From contig DVMG01000181.1 of the NCBI GenBank assembly GCA_018715105.1, positions 1 through 7,218 on the forward strand: a stretch of DNA of 7,218 nucleotides, read 5' to 3'. The translations under genes were made by a program, and so were the position numbers. Positions 1 to 5,274 of this stretch are shown here, in pieces. A model generated the notes under the pieces. That model saw only the letters and a list, made by a program, of their open reading frames with translations, did not search any database and was not told where the DNA came from. Positions within the stretch are counted from its first letter, which is position 1. Each line of letters begins with the position of its first letter. This DNA is from Candidatus Ventricola intestinavium. Its GTDB lineage: Bacteria > Bacillota > Clostridia > Christensenellales > Aristaeellaceae.

Positions 1-30
1 CTTTGATCGGATGAAATGCTCTTGTACTAT

Positions 31-67
31 GGAAAAGGCGGGCGCCTCAAGGGCATCCGCCTTTTCC
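31..67. terminator. Bidirectional Rho-independent terminator
   Basis: A perfect 11-bp inverted repeat (GGAAAAGGCGG at 31-41, CCGCCTTTTCC at 57-67) surrounds a 15-base loop. On either strand it reads as an A-run, a GC stem and then a T-run, so it can stop transcripts from both directions. It lies about 110 bases beyond the stop of the minus-strand surface-protein gene and is the best terminator candidate for that gene. It could equally end a plus-strand gene lying to the left of the window. The structure is seen directly; its function is inferred. Confidence 0.75.
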
Positions 68-84
68 TTTGCCATTTTTCTTTT

Positions 85-103
85 AAGCTTCTATAAAGCT
101 TCT
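85..103. repeat. Short direct repeat AAGCTTCT x2
   Basis: AAGCTTCT occurs at 85-92 and again at 96-103, an 11-base period in an AT-rich stretch between the two terminator hairpins. Because AAGCTT is self-complementary, the two copies could also pair as a small hairpin. No function is evident. Confidence 0.3.
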
Positions 104-117
104 CTTATGCCTCTTTC

Positions 118-162
118 GCGCCTCTTTCTACCGGCACAGCGCACGGAGAGAGGCGCTTTTTT
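118..162 (+). terminator. Rho-independent terminator, plus strand
   Basis: An 8-bp perfect inverted repeat (GCGCCTCT at 118-125, AGAGGCGC at 149-156) is followed directly by six T residues (157-162) on the plus strand. The loop of 23 bases is rather long. There is no T-run on the minus-strand exit side, so this is a plus-strand terminator and would back up the hairpin at 31-67 against transcription entering the convergent gene at 176-2377. Confidence 0.6.
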
Positions 163-175
163 ATACGCCGCGTTC

Positions 176-2377
176 TCACTCGAAGAAATCATCATCCTCA
201 TCGGCCTGCTCATAATCCTCGACAAAGTCGTCATCTTCGTCCTTTGCCCGTCCGAAAAGGCCCTTTTTCTTCTTCATCGGCTTGATTTCACTGCGTTTTT
301 TTCCGCTTGCGCCAAACACATCCCGGCGCTGCTGTCCCTGGCGGATTTCTTCCATCTCTTCGCGTCCCAGGCGGATGGTTTCCTGTGCGTCTGCCGTCTC
401 CGCCGCATCCGGTTTTTCCTGAGGCGGCTCCCCCTCCTTCTTTCCATCCTCCGAGGCGGAAAGCTTGCCAAAGATGCGCGTCTGGGAATCATCCACCTTC
501 CCCTGTGCGACAAAATCGGGCCGTTCCTCCACAGGCGCCACGCGCAGTGTCTTCTCCGTGCTCACAGAGCCTTCGGCCATACGGCGCCGGTGTCCCTCCT
601 CCCGCTCAAACCGGCGCATGGCGTCGCGCGCGGGAGTCATCGTCTCCTCGCTCTTTTGATTGGCCTCTTCTTCCGTCAGCTCCGGCGTCGGCACGATGGG
701 CTCTTCCGGCTTCTTTTCCTCCCGGGGCTTTTTGGCGGATTTCGTCTGTCTCCGGCGGCGGCCGAAAGAATCCCGCACATCCGGCGAACGCTCAATGGTA
801 TCCAGCGCCTGTTCCATGCGCTTTTTGCGTTTCGCGCTGCTGACCGTCTGAACGCCGATCACCGCGATGATCGCGGCGGCAAGAACCCCCGCCACAAGAT
901 ACAGCACCACAGGATTCACATGCTGCGAAATCATCTCACCGATGGAAGGAACGGGCGTCGCCGTGGGGGCTGGCGATGGCGTGGGGGGCACGGGCGTTGC
1001 CGTGGGGGCCGCCGTGGGGGCTGGCGTCGGCTCCATATACGTCAGCTGCACAATGTTGGAAGCATAGGAGCGCTCGTTGCCCATGGCGTCCCTGCCCACC
1101 ACGGTGAACTGAATCTGACCGGCCACGCTTGTCTGAATATCGAACACAAGCGTGCGGCTCTCTCCCGCGGGCAGGGAGGGAATGGTGGCAACCGTGGTCC
1201 CGGCCTCCTGGACGGTGAGCGTCGCGGCATCCGTCTGGCCAATGTTCTCCACAAGCAGCCCAAAGCGAACCACCGCCGGCTCGGAATAAATGACCGTGCT
1301 CTGCGCCTGCGTGGTCACATCGAGGATCAGCGCAGTAGAACTGTCCTGTGTGGTCACATCAAGCGCATTGGAAGAAACCATCACCGTTTCTCCGCTTTCA
1401 TCCAGGCCGCTGACATTGGCGAAGATGCTCCCGTCCTCCGTGGGAGACCACTCGATTTCCTGTTCAAAGGAGGCGCCCGCCGCCAGCTCGATGCCGGAGG
1501 CAATGGGCGTGCCGTCGCTGAGCGTCGCAACCAGATTGGTAAAGGGCGTTTCCCCGCTGTTCTTAATGGAAAACGCAATCGCAACGCGCTCGCCGGGATA
1601 CAGGTTTTCCGTATTCTCTGCGGAGATTTCAACCTCCAGCCCGTCCTCAGCCAGCGTGACGGTGCGGCGGGCCATGTCGGACAGACTCAGCGTCGCATCG
1701 CTTCCAGCCGCCTGGTAGGTGATGGTCGGCTCACTCACCAGCTCGGCGCTGCCCATGGTGAACTGGCTTTCCAGCGTGATCTTTTCCCCCACGGACAGGG
1801 AGGCCGCCGTGAGCGTCTCGTCGGTAATGCCCTCGTTTTCCACCGAGATGTTGCGCAGCTCAATGTTTCCCGTGTTGGAAAGCGTGTAAGCCACATTCAC
1901 CGTCTGCCCCTCGCGCGCGGCCATGGGCGTGATGGTGTATGTAGCCGTCAGCTGGGGCGCGGCTTCCTCCGTCTGGATGGTCACAGGCACCGTGCGCGTC
2001 GTCTGCGTAGGGCCGTTGGCCGTCTCCACATTATAACGGATATAGTAGTTGATTCTGCCCCGCTCGATCTCCTCCGCCGTGACGTTCCACGTGCCGGTGT
2101 AGGTCACGCTCTGCTCGCCCTTGAGTCCCTCATATTTATCCACAGAATAGCCATCCGGACCGAAAAGCGTGATGGTCTCCGTCATATCCTGCTGGCTGCT
2201 GTTATAAATCTTGATGGTGATGGACACTTCCTGCTCGGAGACAACCGACTGCGGCTCGCAGAGCGAGGACACGCGGATGGGGTCCGCTTCGGCCATCGCA
2301 AAAGACGATACGGCAAGCAAAAAAGCGATCATCATCACCGCCGCCGCTATGCGGATGCCTTTTAAGCGATTCTCCAT
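176..2377 (-). CDS. Membrane-anchored surface protein with Ig/CARDB-like domains and a long charged cytoplasmic tail
   Basis: The 733-residue product begins with a signal peptide (basic MENRLKGIR, hydrophobic 10-27, likely cleavage after AMA at about 29). Residues ~34-445 form about four beta-rich units of ~100 residues, each with an 'N-x-G' turn (for example LSNTGN at 166-171, IKNSGE at 271-276, VENIGQ at 376-381). This is the pattern of CARDB/NEW3/DUF11 Ig-like folds. A Pro-Thr-Ala stalk (449-477) leads to a membrane helix (~489-511), a basic stop-transfer patch (KRKKR) and a 220-residue low-complexity tail with RRRR, KKKK and a strongly acidic end (713-733). It is therefore a single-pass protein with the domains outside. 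Such Ig-like folds generally mediate adhesion or scaffolding; the actual role here is unknown. It has its own promoter. The ATG lies unusually far from the nearest Shine-Dalgarno sequence; a CTG four codons upstream is an alternative start. Confidence 0.9.
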   Translation of the reverse strand: MENRLKGIRIAAAVMMIAFLLAVSSFAMAEADPIRVSSLCEPQSVVSEQEVSITIKIYNSSQQDMTETITLFGPDGYSVDKYEGLKGEQSVTYTGTWNVTAEEIERGRINYYIRYNVETANGPTQTTRTVPVTIQTEEAAPQLTATYTITPMAAREGQTVNVAYTLSNTGNIELRNISVENEGITDETLTAASLSVGEKITLESQFTMGSAELVSEPTITYQAAGSDATLSLSDMARRTVTLAEDGLEVEISAENTENLYPGERVAIAFSIKNSGETPFTNLVATLSDGTPIASGIELAAGASFEQEIEWSPTEDGSIFANVSGLDESGETVMVSSNALDVTTQDSSTALILDVTTQAQSTVIYSEPAVVRFGLLVENIGQTDAATLTVQEAGTTVATIPSLPAGESRTLVFDIQTSVAGQIQFTVVGRDAMGNERSYASNIVQLTYMEPTPAPTAAPTATPVPPTPSPAPTATPVPSIGEMISQHVNPVVLYLVAGVLAAAIIAVIGVQTVSSAKRKKRMEQALDTIERSPDVRDSFGRRRRQTKSAKKPREEKKPEEPIVPTPELTEEEANQKSEETMTPARDAMRRFEREEGHRRRMAEGSVSTEKTLRVAPVEERPDFVAQGKVDDSQTRIFGKLSASEDGKKEGEPPQEKPDAAETADAQETIRLGREEMEEIRQGQQRRDVFGASGKKRSEIKPMKKKKGLFGRAKDEDDDFVEDYEQADEDDDFFE
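950..1035 (-). repeat. Degenerate repeat tract coding the Pro-Thr-Ala stalk
   Basis: This low-complexity tract encodes the stalk of the surface protein. The plus-strand 16-mer GCCGTGGGGGCTGGCG occurs exactly twice, at 960-975 and 1011-1026, 51 bases (17 codons) apart, and a shorter copy of GCCGTGGGGGC lies between them at 999-1009. Gains or losses of units would stay in frame and change stalk length. The plus strand also holds G-runs at 965-969, 983-988, 992-994, 1004-1008 and 1016-1020. Confidence 0.65.
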
Positions 2378-2388
2378 GTTGATGTTCA

Positions 2389-2416
2389 GGGCCGCTGCGG
2401 CCCCTTCCTCCCTTCA
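2389..2416 (-). promoter_or_regulatory. Distant Shine-Dalgarno followed by hairpin spacer
   Basis: On the minus strand a purine-rich Shine-Dalgarno stretch (GGGAGGAAGGGG, 2401-2412) is followed by the inverted repeat GGGCCG-CAG-CGGCCC (2389-2403), which overlaps its last three G residues, and then by 11 bases before the ATG at 2377. Unfolded, the distance from GGGAGG to the ATG is 29 bases, too far for normal initiation. Folding the hairpin removes 15 of these. A second hairpin (CGGCAG/CTGCCG, 2418-2435) lies just upstream. The structures are seen; their effect on translation is inferred. Confidence 0.5.
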
Positions 2417-2472
2417 CCGGCAGCAAGCTCTGCCGAACGATGTCAAAAGCGCACACAAATCCACTTTGGTTT

Positions 2473-2501
2473 ATTGTAGTCGATCCGACCCTTTCTGTCA
2501 A
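2473..2501 (-). promoter_or_regulatory. Sigma-A promoter of the surface-protein gene
   Basis: On the minus strand a perfect -35 box TTGACA (2496-2501) is followed by a 17-base spacer and a -10 box TACAAT (2473-2478), one mismatch from TATAAT. Transcription would start near 2466 and leave a leader of about 90 bases before the ATG at 2377. This is the best promoter in the window. It makes the surface-protein gene independent of the spmA-spmB genes upstream of it. Confidence 0.85.
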
Positions 2502-2563
2502 GCATCGGCTCATTTTGGCAGGGTTTTGCGCGCAAATCCGTGTTTTTTCGCATCGTGAGCGCG

Positions 2564-3064
2564 TCAGGCCAACCATGCCGCCGCCAAAACGCCGGCCAGA
2601 TAGGCCAGCAGGGCGACCGGCACCGCATAGCGCGATCGCCTGACCCCCGCCGCCCCCAGATAAAGCGAGCCAGTAAAGAACACCGTTTCACTGGCCCCGC
2701 TGATCACGCTGCACAGCCTTGCGGCGCGGCTGTCCACGCCGCATGTGCGGATCACATCGCCCACAAGGGCCAGCGAGGCCGAGCCGGAGAGCGGACGCAG
2801 AAGCACGAGGGCCGCCGTCTCCTGCGGCAGGCCGATGGCCGCCAGCACCGGCCTGAGCAGATGTTCCGCGCGCTCAAGAAGCCCTGTTTCGCGCAGCAGC
2901 GCCACCGCCGTGAGGATTGCCGCCAGATAGGGGAGCATGTTCACAAGCGTAAGCAGCCCTTCCTTCGCGCCGCGAACAAAGGCGCTGTACACATCCACCC
3001 GCGCGCGCAGGCCGCACAGGATGCATAAGACGGTCAGCGCCGGCAGCAGATACGAAGCCGTCAT
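2564..3064 (-). CDS. spmB: Spore maturation protein B (SpmB)
   Basis: This 166-residue integral membrane protein of the nucleoside-recognition/gate-domain family is close to the usual SpmB length of about 175. It carries the family signatures GAKEGLLTLVNMLPYL (32-47), RPLSGSASLAL (90-100) and ISGASETVFFTGSLYLGAAG (121-140), with hydrophobic helices near both ends. In Bacillus subtilis SpmA and SpmB are needed for proper dehydration of the spore core, which underlies heat resistance; the substance moved, if any, is not established. The start at 3064 is chosen because AGAGGAGG stands 8 bases upstream and because its ATG overlaps the spmA stop as ATGA, typical of translational coupling. A start at 3112 would overlap spmA by 52 bases and lacks support. 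No clear terminator follows the stop. Confidence 0.93.
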   Translation of the reverse strand: MTASYLLPALTVLCILCGLRARVDVYSAFVRGAKEGLLTLVNMLPYLAAILTAVALLRETGLLERAEHLLRPVLAAIGLPQETAALVLLRPLSGSASLALVGDVIRTCGVDSRAARLCSVISGASETVFFTGSLYLGAAGVRRSRYAVPVALLAYLAGVLAAAWLA

Positions 3065-3657
3065 GGCCTGCGCCTCCTCTTTGGATTCGCGTGCGCCGCG
3101 CACAGCCTGCACAGCACCACACCGCAGACCGTGGATACCGCGGTTGCCAGCAGCGTGGGCAGCACGATATCCGCCGGGCTGGCCGCCCCGGCCTGCGCGC
3201 GCAGGGCGATCATGGACGTGGGCAGCAGCTGGACGCTTGACGTGTTGATGACAAGGAACAGAATCATCGCGTCACTGGCCCGTCCATCCCGCGCGCCGGC
3301 CGCAGCCAGCGTACGCATGGCGGAAAGCCCGGCCGGCGTGGCCGCGCCGCCCATGCCCAGCATGTTTGCCGAGAGGTTGACGCAGATGTCGTCAAGCGCG
3401 CGCTCTTCCCCCAGCTGAAAGCGAAACAGCCGGCTGGCCGGCCGGCGCAGGGCTGCGGCCAGCGCGCCCGTTGCCCCGCTCTCACGCAGCACGCCCAGCA
3501 GTCCCCCGAAAAAAGCATACGCTCCTGCCAGGCCCACGAGCAGCTCCACCGCTTCCCCGCCGCCGGCCATCAGGGCCCGCTGGGCCTCTTCCACACGCCC
3601 CATGGAAACCGAGCCGATCAGCCCTATCAGCAGCATGACACAGAATACCGCGTTCAT
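3061..3657 (-). CDS. spmA: Spore maturation protein A (SpmA)
   Basis: The product has 198 residues, matching the family length of about 196. Diagnostic blocks are NLSANMLGMGGAATPAGLSAM (94-114) and FLVINTSSVQLLPTSMIALR (134-153), both characteristic of SpmA. Hydrophobic segments lie at about 3-20, 37-55 and 164-186, and the C-terminus is basic (KRRRRP). It is a membrane protein that acts with SpmB in dehydrating the spore core. An in-frame TGA five codons upstream fixes ATG 3657 as the first usable ATG. Its ribosome site is GGGTGAT, which pairs with the 3' part of the anti-Shine-Dalgarno sequence. It lies 57 bases after radA on the same strand with no terminator between them. In Bacillus subtilis the pair follows dacB; no dacB is present here. 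Confidence 0.95.
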   Translation of the reverse strand: MNAVFCVMLLIGLIGSVSMGRVEEAQRALMAGGGEAVELLVGLAGAYAFFGGLLGVLRESGATGALAAALRRPASRLFRFQLGEERALDDICVNLSANMLGMGGAATPAGLSAMRTLAAAGARDGRASDAMILFLVINTSSVQLLPTSMIALRAQAGAASPADIVLPTLLATAVSTVCGVVLCRLCAAHANPKRRRRP

Positions 3658-3714
3658 CCCATCACCCGCTCAAGGGTATGACACCGGCGCGCAAACCATG
3701 CGCCCTCCGGGCCC

Positions 3715-5088
3715 TCAGCCAAGGAGGATGGAAAGCGCTTCGGCCAGTGTCTCCACGCCGTAGACACGCATTCCCTGCGGTGCATGCAGGTGCCTTGCGT
3801 TCTCCCGCGGAAGCACGGCGGTTTGAAATCCAAGGCGCATGCACTCGGCCAACCGGCGCTCTGCCTGCGATACGGCGCGGATCTCTCCGGCCAGGCCGAC
3901 CTCTCCAATCACCGCCCAGTCAGGCGGCACGCATGCATCGCGGACGCTCGATGCAACCGATGCGCACAGGGACAGATCCGCCGCCGGCTCGCAGAGCTCC
4001 AGCCCGCCCGCAATGTTGACATACACATCCTGATTAAACAGGGACACGCCCGCCCGCTTTTCAAGCACGGCCAGCAGCAGCGCGAGCCTCCCCGTATCAA
4101 AGCCGTTCGCCGTTCGCCGGGGAGTGCCGTAGGCCGTCTGCAGGGCCAGGGCCTGAACGTCCACGAGCATGGGCCGCGAGCCCTCAATCGCGCAGTGCAC
4201 GCACGAGCCGGGCACATTGCGCGCGCGGGCGGAAAGCAGCAGCTCCGAGGGATTTTCCACCGCCGACATGCCGCTTTCCCGCATTTCAAAAATGCCCAGT
4301 TCATTGACGGAGCCAAAGCGGTTTTTCACCGCGCGCAGAATGCGGTATTCATGCTGCCTGTCCCCTTCAAAGTAGAGCACCACATCCACCATGTGTTCCA
4401 GCACGCGCGGGCCGGCAATGGCGCCTTCCTTGGTCACATGGCCAACGAGGAAAACCGCACATCCGGTCGTTTTGGCCATGCGCATGAGCATGCTCGCGCA
4501 TTCGCGCACCTGCGACACGCTTCCCGGCGCGCTGGCCATATCCGGCCTGTACATCGTCTGGATGGAGTCCACAACCATGTAGTCCGGCGCGATCTCCTCC
4601 CAGCGGCGTTCGGCCGCATCCATGGCATTTTCACTGAGCACGAACAGGTTCTCGCTCAAAACGCCCAGCCTCCTGGCCCGCATCTTGATCTGCCGGGCCG
4701 ATTCCTCGCCGGAGATATAGAGCACGCGCGCCCCATTCCGGGCGAGATGTTCGGACGCCTGCAAAAGCAGCGTCGATTTGCCGATTCCCGGATCGCCGCC
4801 CACCAGCATCAGCGATCCTTCCACCACCCCGCCGCCCAGCACACGATCCAGTTCTGCGATACCCGTCGTCGCCCGTGACGCCGTTTCCTCCGGGATTTCG
4901 TCAAGGCGCATGGCGCGGGCTCCTGTGCCCGGGCGCTGCTTGATGGCCTTCGCCGGGGCCGCCGCGGTCACGCGCGGGGCCTGTTCCTCCAGCGTGTTCC
5001 ACGCGCCGCACTCCGGGCACCGGCCCATCCACCGTGATGTCTCATATCCGCATGCGCTGCACTGATACGCCGTCTTCTCCTTTGCCAT
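3715..5088 (-). CDS. radA: DNA repair protein RadA (Sms)
   Basis: This 457-residue product is full length for RadA (about 455-460). The N-terminal zinc finger has Cys10, Cys13, Cys24 and Cys27. The RecA-like ATPase core has Walker A GGDPGIGKS (97-105), Walker B VVDS (172-175) and the RadA-specific KNRFG motif (255-259). The C-terminal Lon-like domain includes GEVGLAGEIRAV (395-406), but at the place of the Lon active site it reads EPAADL (367-372) rather than GPSAG, so it is not a protease, as in other RadA proteins. RadA is a hexameric DnaB-like helicase that drives branch migration in homologous recombination. ATG 5088 is chosen because AGGAGG lies 6 bases upstream and the zinc finger follows 9 residues later. 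Bacillus subtilis places disA after radA; here spmA and spmB follow instead. Confidence 0.97.
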   Translation of the reverse strand: MAKEKTAYQCSACGYETSRWMGRCPECGAWNTLEEQAPRVTAAAPAKAIKQRPGTGARAMRLDEIPEETASRATTGIAELDRVLGGGVVEGSLMLVGGDPGIGKSTLLLQASEHLARNGARVLYISGEESARQIKMRARRLGVLSENLFVLSENAMDAAERRWEEIAPDYMVVDSIQTMYRPDMASAPGSVSQVRECASMLMRMAKTTGCAVFLVGHVTKEGAIAGPRVLEHMVDVVLYFEGDRQHEYRILRAVKNRFGSVNELGIFEMRESGMSAVENPSELLLSARARNVPGSCVHCAIEGSRPMLVDVQALALQTAYGTPRRTANGFDTGRLALLLAVLEKRAGVSLFNQDVYVNIAGGLELCEPAADLSLCASVASSVRDACVPPDWAVIGEVGLAGEIRAVSQAERRLAECMRLGFQTAVLPRENARHLHAPQGMRVYGVETLAEALSILLG

Positions 5089-5117
5089 AACGGGCCTCCT
5101 GTCCTGTCGATGGGGGT

Positions 5118-5146
5118 ATTGTATCATATTTCTGTCCCGGTTAAAA
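5118..5146 (-). promoter_or_regulatory. Promoter of radA (probable radA-spmA-spmB unit)
   Basis: On the minus strand the extended -10 element TGATACAAT (box TACAAT at 5118-5123) lies 17 bases after a weak -35 box TTTTAA (5141-5146). The extended -10 (TGn) can compensate for the poor -35. The predicted start is about 25 bases from the radA ATG at 5088, just enough to include AGGAGG. No further promoter is obvious before spmA and spmB. Confidence 0.6.
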
Positions 5147-5201
5147 GCGCGCGTACCCTCCATGAAAAACGTTTTTTTGTGAACCTATCCTAATCGGATG
5201 C

Positions 5202-5252
5202 ATTTCATATTGATGAACGCTCTTTTGTTCCATTATAATCGGAATATGAAAT
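5202..5252. promoter_or_regulatory. Inverted repeat flanking a promoter (candidate operator)
   Basis: A perfect 10-bp inverted repeat, ATTTCATATT (5202-5211) and AATATGAAAT (5243-5252), brackets the promoter of the plus-strand gene at 5275. The left arm overlaps the first two bases of the -35 box and the right arm begins three bases after the -10 box. In addition TAATCGGA is directly repeated at 5191-5198 and 5236-5243. The arrangement would suit a dimeric regulator binding two half-sites, but it may be chance in an AT-rich stretch. Confidence 0.35.
5210..5239 (+). promoter_or_regulatory. Sigma-A promoter of the metallophosphoesterase-like gene
   Basis: A consensus -10 box TATAAT (5234-5239) is preceded, with an 18-base spacer, by TTGATG (5210-5215), four of six matches to TTGACA. 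The predicted start near 5246 leaves about 29 bases before the ATG at 5275, with GAGGTG (5261-5266) as ribosome site. The promoter is divergent from that of radA, the two -35 boxes being about 63 bases apart. Confidence 0.75.
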
Positions 5253-5274
5253 CTGCAAGCGAGGTGCAGTCTGG

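Noticed and set aside
11..2365. A plus-strand open frame of 784 codons antisense to the surface-protein gene
   Set aside because: Its codons lie exactly opposite those of the real gene, so it is closed only by TTA, CTA or TCA codons in that gene, which are rare in GC-rich DNA. Its protein is Arg/His/Gly-rich without recognisable domains, whereas the minus-strand product has a signal peptide, domains, membrane helix and a good promoter.
2441..2446. A second TTGACA on the minus strand in the leader of the surface-protein gene
   Set aside because: There is no -10-like hexamer at 16-18 bases downstream; the corresponding bases are GC-rich hairpin.
3065..3112. An upstream start for spmB adding 16 residues
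   Set aside because: It overlaps spmA by 52 bases, lacks a good ribosome site, and the start at 3064 has AGAGGAGG plus the ATGA overlap.
3673..3680. CATACCCT on the minus strand just before spmA, resembling a sigma-E -10 box
   Set aside because: No convincing -35 box lies at the right distance, and the transcript would start only about 9 bases before the spmA ATG.
3784..4878. A plus-strand open frame of 364 codons antisense to radA
   Set aside because: It is in the same codon-opposed register as radA, whose motifs are unmistakable. The product is His/Arg/Ala-rich with no recognisable motif.
5089..5163. An upstream start for radA adding 25 residues
   Set aside because: The extension covers the probable promoter and the AGGAGG site, and RadA proteins normally begin just before the zinc finger.
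5165..5176. Palindrome AAAAACGTTTTT near the radA promoter
   Set aside because: It has no loop, no GC stem and no position typical of a terminator; an A/T-run palindrome of this sort is easily due to chance.
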